Positions 8,571 through 15,749 of a DNA stretch of 32,755 bases are shown here, in pieces. Under the pieces are notes generated by a model. The model made no database searches, had not been told where the DNA came from, and saw only the letters and a list, made by a program, of their open reading frames with translations. The position numbers and the translations under genes are program-made. Position 1 is the first letter of the stretch; every line of letters begins with the position of its first letter. The stretch is from JADKCL01 sp031424495 (lineage in GTDB: Bacteria > Bacteroidota > Bacteroidia > J057 > JADKCL01): NCBI GenBank assembly GCA_031424495.1, contig JANPHP010000360.1, forward strand, positions 1 to 32,755, given 5' to 3'.

Positions 8571-9709
8571 GCGACTACTTTCAGTGTATTCTTTACAATT
8601 CTTGCCTTATTTTTTGCCGTCTCCAAATCGTCGGCAATGATCGTGACGTGCCCCATCTTGCGAAAGGGCCGCGTCTGCTTCTTTCCATAAATGTGTACAT
8701 AGACGCCTTCCAGCGCCAACACATCTTCTATACCATCATACTCGACATAGCCGACTTCGCCGGGCTCCCCGAGCAAGTTTACCATCACAGCTGCGCCACG
8801 CGGCGCGACCGAACCCAAGGGCAGGTCCAAAATGGCGCGGATGTGCTGCTCATATTGAGAAGCGTAATTGCTCTCGATCGTGTGGTGACCGCTGTTGTGG
8901 GGCCTGGGGGCGGATTCATTCACCAAAATCTCACCGCTTGGCGTCACAAACAGCTCGACGGCCAAAATGCCGACAAGGTCCAGGCCCTCAGCGACGCGCA
9001 GCGCGATGGCCTGCGCTTGGGCCTCCAATTCAGCGGACAGGCTCGACGGGCTGAAGAGGTACTCCACGAGATTGGCCGTGGGGTGAAATTCCATTTCCAC
9101 GGATGGATAGGCGAGCATCTGCCCGCTCGGGCGGCGCGCGACGATCACCGATATCTCGCGGATGTCGGCGACCATGTCTTCGATGAGGCCCGGGCCATCT
9201 GGCAGGGCTTCGAGATCGGCGAGGCTGTGCAAAATGTTCACCCCTCTCCCATCATAACCCTCGGCAGCAGTTTTCTGCACGCAGGGAAATGCCAATGACT
9301 TGGTCAGCAACTCCGCCTTGGATTCATAAGTGAAAAATGGACTCGTGGGGATGTCGTGGGCGGCGTAAAATTGTTTTTGGAGGCGTTTGTCTTGAATGAT
9401 GCGCAAGGTCGACGGCCGCGGATAGACAAGCGTGCCCTCCGCTTCCAATTGCGCGAGCGCCTTCACATTCACATGCTCGATCTCGATGGTAAGCACATCC
9501 ACCAACTTGCCAAAGCGATAAACGGCCTCAAAGTCCTTCAAATCACCGACTTCAAACACCTCCGCCCTGCCCTTGCAAGGCGAGAGGCTCGATGGATCGA
9601 GCACAGCAGTGCGGATGTCCATGCGTGAAAGGTCCTGCAAGAGCATTTTGCCCAATTGGCCCCCACCCAAGATACCCAACATAAAATCAGAAGAGAAGTA
9701 TCGCGACAT
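8552..9709 (-). CDS. purK: N5-carboxyaminoimidazole ribonucleotide synthase
   Basis: 385 residues, an ATP-grasp enzyme that carboxylates AIR with bicarbonate and ATP to N5-CAIR, the substrate of PurE. GILGGGQLGKM (12-22) forms the N-terminal nucleotide-binding turn; KTAAEGYDGRG (146-156) is the ATP-grasp loop, and NESAPRPHNSGHHT (264-277) is the characteristic PurK active-site strand. The N-terminal YFSSDFMLGIL matches the usual Bacteroidota PurK start, so the ATG at 9709 is preferred over Met10. A -7 element only five bases upstream suggests a leaderless message. It forms an operon with purE by a 19-base overlap. Confidence 0.97.
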   Translation of the reverse strand: MSRYFSSDFMLGILGGGQLGKMLLQDLSRMDIRTAVLDPSSLSPCKGRAEVFEVGDLKDFEAVYRFGKLVDVLTIEIEHVNVKALAQLEAEGTLVYPRPSTLRIIQDKRLQKQFYAAHDIPTSPFFTYESKAELLTKSLAFPCVQKTAAEGYDGRGVNILHSLADLEALPDGPGLIEDMVADIREISVIVARRPSGQMLAYPSVEMEFHPTANLVEYLFSPSSLSAELEAQAQAIALRVAEGLDLVGILAVELFVTPSGEILVNESAPRPHNSGHHTIESNYASQYEQHIRAILDLPLGSVAPRGAAVMVNLLGEPGEVGYVEYDGIEDVLALEGVYVHIYGKKQTRPFRKMGHVTIIADDLETAKNKARIVKNTLKVVACKTRK

Positions 9710-9713
9710 GATA

Positions 9714-9743
9714 CAAAGGTAATTGACAATTGATAATGGGCAA
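9714..9743 (-). promoter_or_regulatory. purKE promoter, probably giving a leaderless transcript
   Basis: Minus strand: TTG, 19 bases, TACCTTTG (9714-9721). The A of the purK ATG (9709) is the fifth base after TTTG, where transcription from such elements usually begins, so the message probably starts at or next to the start codon. The TTG and most of the spacer are supplied by the CAATTGAC-type repeat at 9720-9755. Confidence 0.6.
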
Positions 9744-9755
9744 TTGACAATTGAG
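9720..9755. repeat. CAATTGAC-type short intergenic repeat, copy 1
   Basis: Repeated AATTGACAATTGATAATGGG and CAATTGACAATTGAGG. The same word set appears, inverted, at 14639-14678 and 15159-15193. CAATTG is itself a palindrome. Confidence 0.7.
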
Positions 9756-9783
9756 GGGAATTGGTTGGGGATGACAATAAGGT

Positions 9784-9859
9784 AGAACCCGTCCCGCTTA
9801 TATTTAGCGGGATAGGGTTATCGATACGACGCCTCTGGCGAAGCTTAACGAATCTTCGC
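9784..9859 (-). repeat. Dispersed hairpin-core-hairpin element, copy A
   Basis: Read on the minus strand: a 6-bp stem GCGAAG/CTTCGC (9854-9859 with 9838-9843), a 26-base core GCCAGAGGCGTCG-TA-TCGATAACCCT (9814-9839), a 7-bp stem TCCCGCT/AGCGGGA (9806-9812 with 9792-9798), then GGGTTCT (9784-9790). The core matches copy B (12210-12235) at 24 of 26 bases, and GGGTTCT is also shared. Confidence 0.6.
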
Positions 9860-9886
9860 TCCAAACTGGATTGCAAAATCCATCAC

Positions 9887-11446
9887 TTAACGACCTTGAA
9901 TCACCAGCCGAATTCTATTGGTCACTCCGTTTCCATCGGTGGCAACGATGAAATAATTTCCAGCTGGCAAATCTGTGAATTCAATCAGTTGAGTCCCTTT
10001 GAAGAGCTCGCGGCGGTAAGCAACCCTTCCGACCATATCATACATCACAATTTTGCTGTCTTCTTGAAGTGTCAATGAAACAGATTGGCTTGCAGGATTT
10101 GGAAAAACCAGGATCGCAGGCTTATCATCCGGATATGCGACTGCAACTGGGTTGCACATATCCCGAAAATGCAAGCTGCTCGTTTGGGGTTGCATCGAAG
10201 TTTGGGAGAGGCTATAACCGACTGATGAAGTTGTCAAGTTGGCATCGGTGACGGTTGCAGCCTGTGTTGTGATCGTCAAATACTGCGGAGGGACAACGCT
10301 TGTACTGCAATCCACAACGCCGTTGGTATCGGTCCTGATGAGTGAAGAACGCGCAGAAATTCCAGACCCACTGGGCGTACCTATGCCAGCAAATGCATAA
10401 CCTCCGCCATTGGGCAAGACGACCAAGTCACCATTGCTCTCGAAACTTGGGCCATAATCCTTGATCCAACTGATGCCAAAGGCATTGTCAAATTTGTACA
10501 AGGCTCCGTACAATGTGAAATTGGGTCTGTGTGAGCCGATGGCAATGTACTCCCCAGAGGCTAGCGGCACCACCCTTGAGATGCTGAGATCATTGTTGCT
10601 GGTATATTTATAAGACCAAACCACCGCTCCAAGGCTATCCACTTTGAAGATGGATTTGGTGGTGGTGACGATGCAACCTTCGTCAGGAGTGATGCTCAAT
10701 CCAGTGGCAATGCCACTGTTTGGAACAGCATATATTTTTTGCCAAGCAACATTGCCAGCATAATCCATCCGTGTGACGACCGGGCTGTTGTTAACGGAAC
10801 TGTACACGCCGTCAAATCCCGACAAATAGAACCCATGATCTCCTTTGGCGAGCAAATTGGCTTCCTGGTTGTTGCCACGGATGAGCCTTTTCTTCCAAAC
10901 GATGCCGCCTGATGCATTCAAATTGATCACGTTAGCATCGCCAGACAAAGCAGAGGTATTGTAGTCGATGATTCCGGTGACGATGAAGCTTCCGTTGGGT
11001 GCCTGAATCGCGCTTTCACCGCGATCCTCAGTGAGTGTGCCCCCATCTATTGTTCGACTCCACTGCAGGGTTCCGTTTTTGTCTGTCTTCACCACCCAGA
11101 TATCATCGTGGTTAGTGTTCGAAAATGAGTTGGCAGTCCCAATGCACAAGAATCCGCTATCTGCACAGGCGATGACGTTGCGCCCATCGTCGTAATTGTT
11201 TGTAGAATCAAATACATGATGCCACAAATATTCTCCATTTTCATTGGTTTTGAACAGCACGATCCCGTCGTTGCTCCCTGAAAACGACTGTCGGGTGCCA
11301 GTCATTACAAACTTTCCATCCAATGTAGCCGCAAGCCCCACCTCGCCAGATTGGTTAGGCTGATCATAAACCTTGTAAAACGGGCTTTGTGCAAAACAAA
11401 AAAAAGATGCTGAAACCAAAAATGCGGTGAGAAATAGTGCTTTCAT
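9887..11446 (-). CDS. Secreted repeat (propeller-like) protein with T9SS sorting domain
   Basis: 519 residues with a signal peptide of about 19 (MKALFLTAFLVSASFFCFAQ). The body repeats a pattern of an aromatic/Gly turn, then GxxxS, then D-x-W-V-V-K-T-D-x-N-G-x-x-x-W (DIWVVKTDKNGTLQW near 115, similar copies later), the arrangement seen in blade-type repeats. The last 80 residues are a T9SS type A sorting domain: ILVFPNPASQSVSLTL, GRVAYRREL, LPAGNYFIVA and a short basic end. It is therefore a T9SS cargo protein, exposed on the surface or released; no enzymatic residues are recognisable. The repeats resemble those of the divergent gene at 12361, so the two may share an origin. It has its own promoter (11494-11524). 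Confidence 0.85.
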   Translation of the reverse strand: MKALFLTAFLVSASFFCFAQSPFYKVYDQPNQSGEVGLAATLDGKFVMTGTRQSFSGSNDGIVLFKTNENGEYLWHHVFDSTNNYDDGRNVIACADSGFLCIGTANSFSNTNHDDIWVVKTDKNGTLQWSRTIDGGTLTEDRGESAIQAPNGSFIVTGIIDYNTSALSGDANVINLNASGGIVWKKRLIRGNNQEANLLAKGDHGFYLSGFDGVYSSVNNSPVVTRMDYAGNVAWQKIYAVPNSGIATGLSITPDEGCIVTTTKSIFKVDSLGAVVWSYKYTSNNDLSISRVVPLASGEYIAIGSHRPNFTLYGALYKFDNAFGISWIKDYGPSFESNGDLVVLPNGGGYAFAGIGTPSGSGISARSSLIRTDTNGVVDCSTSVVPPQYLTITTQAATVTDANLTTSSVGYSLSQTSMQPQTSSLHFRDMCNPVAVAYPDDKPAILVFPNPASQSVSLTLQEDSKIVMYDMVGRVAYRRELFKGTQLIEFTDLPAGNYFIVATDGNGVTNRIRLVIQGR

Positions 11447-11493
11447 TTTTGAGCGTGGTTAATGTAGTGCGTACGAGTTCTTGTTAGAATAAT

Positions 11494-11524
11494 CAAATGT
11501 AACCGAATTTATTGACTTACGCAA
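11494..11524 (-). promoter_or_regulatory. Promoter of the 519-residue T9SS cargo gene
   Basis: Minus strand: TTG (11522-11524), 20 bases, TACATTTG (11494-11501), a full TTG/TAnnTTTG match. The predicted leader is about 43 bases. Confidence 0.65.
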
Positions 11525-11731
11525 GACGATTTGCGCATAAGGATAACCAAACTGTCGATCTACCCTGGAAAGACCGATTCTTGGCTCCGAAGTCGCCGAG
11601 AAAAGTTCATTCTAAACAAAGTACATCCACCAATGGCAAATAAATAAACCCTTGACGGACACAGTACCAATGCGACACACCACTCGTTGGCTCCCCCAAA
11701 AAGGCAAATCGGCCTCCAGGCTCAAAAAATG

Positions 11732-12156
11732 ATGTTTGAAACATCGTTTCCCATGTTTGAAACATCGTCGCCCATGTTTGAAACATCGTCGCCTATGTTT
11801 GAAACATAACCATCCATGTTTGGAACAGAACCGTCCATGCTTTTTACCGAACCGTCGATTCTTTTTACCGAACTGCCGATGTTTTTTTGCGAACCGTCCA
11901 TACTTTGAAGCATCGATGCCGATGTTTCAAACAGAACTGTCGATGTCGTTAAGCATCGGTGCCGATGTTTTTTACATAACCGGTTATGCTTCGCAGCATC
12001 GTTGCCGATGTTTCAAACAGAACTGTCCATGCTTTGAAGCATCGACGTCGATGTTTGTAAATGAACTGTCTATGTCGGCGACATCGACGGTTATGTCGGC
12101 GTGCATGGATGGTTGTGTTGGCGACATGGACAGTTGTGTTGGCGACATGGATGGGG
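11732..12156. repeat. Degenerate 21/22-bp tandem array of 20 palindrome-bearing units
   Basis: Twenty contiguous units, fifteen of 21 bp and five of 22 bp (units 9, 11, 13, 15, 18). Each unit opens with a 13- or 14-base near-palindrome and continues with an 8-base linker. Units 1-3 are almost identical (ATGTTTGAAACAT then CGTCGCCC); the rest diverge. From unit 9 to 16 the order alternates 22/21, a 43-bp higher-order period. Palindromes come in different sequences: ATGTTT-N-AAACAT, ATGCTT-TG-AAGCAT (unit 15), ATGTCG-G-CGACAT (unit 17). The extra base of 22-bp units lies in the palindrome centre. One-base length changes break any shared reading frame, so the array as a whole is not coding now. 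There are no spacers, so it is not a CRISPR array. Confidence 0.85.
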
Positions 12157-12189
12157 ATTTGCGAGGGGTTGGCGCTGAATCTTCCGAGG

Positions 12190-12257
12190 GGCGGTCATTT
12201 ACCTCCGCCGCCAGAGGCGTCGCTTCGATAACCCTGCGGCGGGACGCCACGGGTTCT
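12190..12257 (+). repeat. Dispersed hairpin-core-hairpin element, copy B
   Basis: GGCGG/CCGCC stem (12190-12194 with 12205-12209), core GCCAGAGGCGTCG-CT-TCGATAACCCT (12210-12235), GGCG/CGCC stem (12238-12241 with 12245-12248), then GGGTTCT (12251-12257). Same order as copy A (9784-9859) in the opposite orientation. Stems differ in sequence between copies but remain paired, whereas the core is nearly identical. Confidence 0.6.
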
Positions 12258-12326
12258 GTCCATTATCCAATGCTAATGCCTTGCTTTTCCACAATTAGCG
12301 ATTCGCGATGGTTCATTGACTTGCGG

Positions 12327-12334
12327 TACCTTTG
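12327..12334 (+). promoter_or_regulatory. -7 element upstream of the propeller-OmpA gene
   Basis: TACCTTTG, a full TAnnTTTG match, 26 bases before the ATG at 12361. No TTG lies at the usual 19-21 base distance. It stands about 70 bases after repeat element copy B. Confidence 0.5.
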
Positions 12335-12360
12335 TGGATTGAATTGATAAAAGCGTTTAC

Positions 12361-14316
12361 ATGAAGTGCTTCAAATACATTTTGGTTGTTGGGATGTTGG
12401 GTTTGTTGGCGCTGCGTCTGCCTGCACAGAAAATATTTTGGCAGACTGTCGTCGGCGGCACGGGCTATGACAATGGCATGCGCATGATCCCCACCGATCA
12501 CAATTGCTTCTATCTTGCGGGCACCACCAACTCCAACGATGGGCTGGGCAAAGACAACCATGGCAAAGGCACTGCCGATATCGTCGCCTGCCGCGTTTCG
12601 GCTGAGAGTCAGGTGATTTGGAAGACAGCAATTGGCGGTTCGCTCGATGAGGCTTTCAGCGACATGAAACCCACAAGCGACGGCGGACTGCTCATCATCG
12701 GCACGACATCAAGCATCGACGGCGACATCGAGGAAAATCATGGCAAGATGGATTTCCTGCTCGCCAAGCTGGACCGCTATGGTAAACTGCTCTGGACCAA
12801 GACATTTGGCGGCCTCGGCAACGATCAAGGATTTGCTGCAATCGAAACCGCCGACGGCGGCTATCTGGTAGCTGGCGAAAGTGGCTCACGCACAGGCAGC
12901 ATGACTTACCACATCGGCGCGCTTGACTCTTGGATCGCCAAGCTTGATGCGGGCGGCAAGGTCGTGCTGGAAAAGACATTTGGTGGCCGTGGCAATGAGC
13001 GCGTGACCAGCCTCATGGAACTCAAAAAAGACCGCTACCTCGCCGTGGGTTACACGACCTCAGACGATGGTGACGTCAAGGATCCGCTCGGGCAAAAGGA
13101 TGCTTGGATCGTGTGTTTCAGCAAAAACTTTGACTTCATCTGGCAGCGCACCTATGGCGGCAGCGACTTTGACGAGCCTCACCAAATCATTCGCTGTAAA
13201 AACGGCGACCTTGTGCTCGCCGGTACAAGCTTCAGCAGCGATATCGACCTCGATGGCGCTGACAACCATGGTCTAGGCGACAGTTGGATGTTTCGCATCA
13301 GTGAAAACGGCAATCTCAAATGGAGCCAAGTCTATGGCGGCGCCCGCAACGAGGGCGGCAATGCAGTGGCGCAGACGCCTGACGGTGGATTTATCATGGT
13401 CGGCACTTCGAGTTCATCAGACAAATTTGTAACCAACAACAATGGCCTCTACGATGGCTGGGTTGTGCGCACCGACTCCATGGGTCACAAAATCTGGTGG
13501 CATAACTTTGGTGGAGAGAATTTTGAATACCTGTATGAGGTCATTGCATTGGAGGGCGGCAACTACCTCGCGATGGGCTTTGCCGAAAGCACAAAAGGCG
13601 ATTTGGTCCCAATGAACAAGGAGGATGGAAACGACTTCTGGTTGCTGAGATTTGGTGATCCTGGAGACGACCAAGACAACATCATGCACAGTCAGCCCTA
13701 TCTTGAGGGCACGGTGAAGAGCGCGGGTACGGGCGAGCCGATCAATGCCGACATCATACTCACCGACAACACGACCCTGAACAGTGTCAAGAAAATGAAA
13801 AACCAACGCGGCACGGGTTGGTATCAGATGGATTTGCCCCCCAAGGGTAAATATTCGGTCATGTTCAGCGCACCCGGCTATATGTTTTATGGTCAGGATC
13901 TCGACTACGCACTGCTGGCCGCAGGACCGGAATTGCGGATCGAGCCCGTCTTGGAGCCGATCCAAGTGGGCAGCAAGGTGATTTTGAACCTGATCGTGTT
14001 TGAAACGGGTAGCTATGAAGTGAAGCCTGAATCAGAGCCAGAATTGCGCCGTCTCAAATACTTCCTCGAAACCAATCCCAAGGTGAAGGTCGAGATCAGC
14101 GGGCACACAGATGCGACGGGCAATCTTGCCACCAAAAAGGAGCTCAGCGAGCGCCGCGCGCAGCGCGTGCGGGATTGGCTGCTGAAAGCCGGCGTCAATG
14201 GTCGCCAAATGCAGACCGCAGGCTACGGTGCCGCCAAGCCGATCGGCGACGAGAGTACCGAGATCGGCCGCGCAAAGAACCGCAGGGTCGAGGTCGAGGT
14301 GGTCGAGATTTTCTGA
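12361..14316 (+). CDS. PorE-like envelope protein: seven-repeat propeller, carboxypeptidase-regulatory-like domain, OmpA C-terminal domain
   Basis: 651 residues. Signal peptide 1-23 (MKCFKYILVVGMLGLLALRL, then PAQ). Residues 24-440 hold seven repeats of about 55-60 residues with the pattern (F/Y)GG-x-x-x-(D/N)E, DGGxxxxGxTSSxDGD, D-x-W-(I/V)-x-(K/R)-x-D-x-x-G-x-x-x-W, fitting a seven-bladed propeller. Residues 444-530 resemble a carboxypeptidase regulatory-like sandwich (LEGTVKSAGTGEPINADIIL, GKYSVMFSAPGYM). Residues 545-651 are an OmpA peptidoglycan-binding domain with GHTDATG (Asp584) and SERRAQRV (Arg599), the pair that holds diaminopimelate. There is no lipobox Cys and no T9SS tail, so a periplasmic location bound to peptidoglycan is likely. 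PorE of Porphyromonas has propeller-CRD-OmpA plus a TPR that is missing here. Confidence 0.88.
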   Translation: MKCFKYILVVGMLGLLALRLPAQKIFWQTVVGGTGYDNGMRMIPTDHNCFYLAGTTNSNDGLGKDNHGKGTADIVACRVSAESQVIWKTAIGGSLDEAFSDMKPTSDGGLLIIGTTSSIDGDIEENHGKMDFLLAKLDRYGKLLWTKTFGGLGNDQGFAAIETADGGYLVAGESGSRTGSMTYHIGALDSWIAKLDAGGKVVLEKTFGGRGNERVTSLMELKKDRYLAVGYTTSDDGDVKDPLGQKDAWIVCFSKNFDFIWQRTYGGSDFDEPHQIIRCKNGDLVLAGTSFSSDIDLDGADNHGLGDSWMFRISENGNLKWSQVYGGARNEGGNAVAQTPDGGFIMVGTSSSSDKFVTNNNGLYDGWVVRTDSMGHKIWWHNFGGENFEYLYEVIALEGGNYLAMGFAESTKGDLVPMNKEDGNDFWLLRFGDPGDDQDNIMHSQPYLEGTVKSAGTGEPINADIILTDNTTLNSVKKMKNQRGTGWYQMDLPPKGKYSVMFSAPGYMFYGQDLDYALLAAGPELRIEPVLEPIQVGSKVILNLIVFETGSYEVKPESEPELRRLKYFLETNPKVKVEISGHTDATGNLATKKELSERRAQRVRDWLLKAGVNGRQMQTAGYGAAKPIGDESTEIGRAKNRRVEVEVVEIF

Positions 14317-14331
14317 TCCAATTTCATCCAG

Positions 14332-14375
14332 AGGATGGTGTATTTTTCCTAAACGAAGGAGAAATACACCATCCT
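14332..14375 (+). terminator. Terminator of the propeller-OmpA gene
   Basis: 19-bp inverted repeat with one G-T pair (14332-14350 with 14357-14375; arms AGGATGGTGTATTTtTCCT), 6-base loop AAACGA, 15 bases past the stop. The sequence after the stem (GCATTTATAC) lacks a strong T-run. Confidence 0.7.
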
Positions 14376-14444
14376 GCATTTATACAACCTGCGTTCTGGA
14401 TTGCACACCTGATACTTTACGATTTACGGTTGGAAGGTGTTGAA

Positions 14445-14498
14445 CGTATTTGATCTCGTAGGTAGGCGATGCATCGCATACCTACGAGATCAAATACG
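14445..14498. repeat. 54-bp near-perfect palindrome
   Basis: Arms of 20 bp (14445-14464 with 14479-14498, CGTATTTGATCTCGTAGGTA) enclose one G/A mismatch and a 12-bp perfect palindrome GCGATGCATCGC (14466-14477). Followed by ATATTTTG on the plus strand. It could act as a second terminator or be a mobile-repeat end. The remainder of the 14317-14674 gap shows no gene. Confidence 0.75.
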
Positions 14499-14638
14499 AT
14501 ATTTTGCCGCCACAAAGTTGATTTTTGCTAGGATAGCCACAATTCTATTCCAGAATTGAGGTTAAACAAGTGCTCAAACTCCCCACCGAATACAACCCTA
14601 GCAACAAAGGGAATCATCACCCGACGAACCCCAACTTA

Positions 14639-14678
14639 ATTATCCATTCTCAATTGTCAATTGTCAATTGACAATTAG
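14639..14678. repeat. CAATTGTC-type repeat, copy 2 (3' side of the four-helix-bundle gene)
   Basis: ATTATCCATTCTCAATT (14639-14655) followed by tandem GTCAATTGTCAATTGACAATT. The 17-base start recurs at 15176-15192 with one difference, in the same orientation, so the two copies bracket the gene as direct repeats. Confidence 0.7.
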
Positions 14679-15040
14679 GATTTCATTCGTTTGATGATGG
14701 CTGTGAGGAGTTTTAGCAACTCGACCAAGTCGTTGTGGATGCTTTGGAAGCCTTTTGGTTCGATGGTTTTGGTGGCTGCGAGCAATTCTAGCCAATAGCC
14801 GGTTTCATCCGCTTCTTTGAGGGCGATCATGAGCTTGTGGGCAAAGTCTTTGCGGCTTTCGGCTTGTTGGGCTTCTCGCACGAGCGCACCGATCGCGGTG
14901 CCACTACGCAACAGTTGCCTGGAGATTTCAAATTCGTTGCAGACCCGCAAGTGCCGCGCAAGCTTCACGATGCGGATCGCAAAGCAGAAACTCTTCTGTT
15001 GAATGGGGTTACTTTTCTTATGCTGTTCGGTGTTCATCAT
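14675..15040 (-). CDS. Four-helix-bundle protein, S23/23S rRNA intervening-sequence (IVP) family
   Basis: 121 residues, the usual size for the family. The family pattern is visible: FCFAIRIVKLARHL (helix 1), EFEISRQLLRSGTAIGALVREAQQAESRKDFAHKL (SGT-x-IGA-x-x-x-E-A loop and helix 2), ALKEADETGYWLELL (helix 3) and a last amphipathic helix ending in KRMKS. Family members occur inside 23S rRNA intervening sequences and as orphan genes, and are related to the Avd protein of diversity-generating retroelements; their biochemical role is poorly known. No rRNA or reverse transcriptase is near. Two ATGs stand in tandem at 15038-15040 and 15035-15037. Short direct repeats flank the gene (14639-14678, 15159-15193), which suggests a mobile or recently inserted cassette. 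Confidence 0.92.
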   Translation of the reverse strand: MMNTEQHKKSNPIQQKSFCFAIRIVKLARHLRVCNEFEISRQLLRSGTAIGALVREAQQAESRKDFAHKLMIALKEADETGYWLELLAATKTIEPKGFQSIHNDLVELLKLLTAIIKRMKS

Positions 15041-15158
15041 TAACTCTTACGCCTCAGGTTCAATTTCCCAGCAAACCTTCAAGGCGTTTTTGACATCTCG
15101 TGTCAAAACCAAACAAAGAATTTTGATCCCTCTCAAAAAAACCAAAATGAATCCCCCA

Positions 15159-15193
15159 ACAATTGTCCATTGTCAATTATCCATTGTCAATTA
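15159..15193. repeat. CAATTGTC-type repeat, copy 3 (5' side of the four-helix-bundle gene)
   Basis: ACAATTGTCCATTGTCAATT then ATCCATTGTCAATTA. ATTATCCATTGTCAATT at 15176-15192 matches 14639-14655 at 16 of 17 bases. It runs to the stop of the UbiX gene (15195). Confidence 0.7.
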
Positions 15194-15194
15194 A

Positions 15195-15749
15195 TCATTC
15201 CCCCCACCGATACCCATCCACATCTAGCCCCATCAAATCGAGGGCCCTCATCACCACTGTATCTGCGAGTTGTTCAAATGTCTGTGGTTTGGAATAGAAT
15301 GAAGGTGCGGCAGGCAAAATGATGCCCCCTGCCTGGGTCACGCGTGTCATATTGTCGAGATGGATCAAGCTGAATGGGGTGTCGCGCACCATGCAGATCA
15401 AGCGCCTACGCTCCTTGAGGATCACGTCGGCAGCACGTGTGATCAGGTCGTCTGAAATGCCCTGCGCGATGCGCCCGAGCGTACCCATGCTGCATGGCAC
15501 GATGAGCATGTGCATGTAGCGCGCGCTGCCTGAGGCGAATGGCGCAAAAAAATCGGTCCGCTCATAGACCTTGAATGGTATCTCTGGCTTGGTTCCCAAT
15601 TCTTGCTCCCACACCGTCAATGCATTGCGGCTCAAGACGACGCCTACCTCGACATCGTCTCGCTTTGCCAAATGATGAAGCGCACGCTGCGCATAAATGC
15701 TGCCACTCGCACCAGTGATGCCAATGATGATTTTGTGTTTGGGGACCAT
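15195..15749 (-). CDS. ubiX: UbiX-family flavin prenyltransferase
   Basis: 184 residues from ATG 15749, which gives MVPKHKIIIGITGASGSIYA, the normal family start; a longer frame from a TTG at 15863 adds 38 residues that the family lacks and is rejected. UbiX joins dimethylallyl phosphate to FMN, making the prenylated flavin used by UbiD-type decarboxylases. Motifs: GITGASGS (FMN phosphate loop), VPCSMGTLGRIAQGISDDLITRAADVILKERRRL (flavin and phosphate contacts), PAAPSFYSKPQT (Tyr of the prenyl phosphate site) and MRALDLMGL near the end. The name Pad1/UbiX covers several pathways; no ubiD is in the window, so the partner decarboxylase is unknown. No Shine-Dalgarno sequence is visible. Confidence 0.94.
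   Translation of the reverse strand: MVPKHKIIIGITGASGSIYAQRALHHLAKRDDVEVGVVLSRNALTVWEQELGTKPEIPFKVYERTDFFAPFASGSARYMHMLIVPCSMGTLGRIAQGISDDLITRAADVILKERRRLICMVRDTPFSLIHLDNMTRVTQAGGIILPAAPSFYSKPQTFEQLADTVVMRALDLMGLDVDGYRWGE

Noticed and set aside
11732..12156. CRISPR array
   Set aside because: Units are contiguous, 21-22 bp, with no unique spacers and no cas genes in the window.
11736..12347. 203-residue plus-strand frame over the tandem array
   Set aside because: Its repeats follow from the 21-bp units; 22-bp units shift register part-way, composition (Cys/His/Arg-rich then Ser-rich) is not protein-like, and it runs into the promoter of the next gene.
14675..15040. Part of a diversity-generating retroelement (Avd homology)
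   Set aside because: No reverse transcriptase, template or variable repeat pair in the surrounding sequence; orphan S23/IVP protein is the simpler call.
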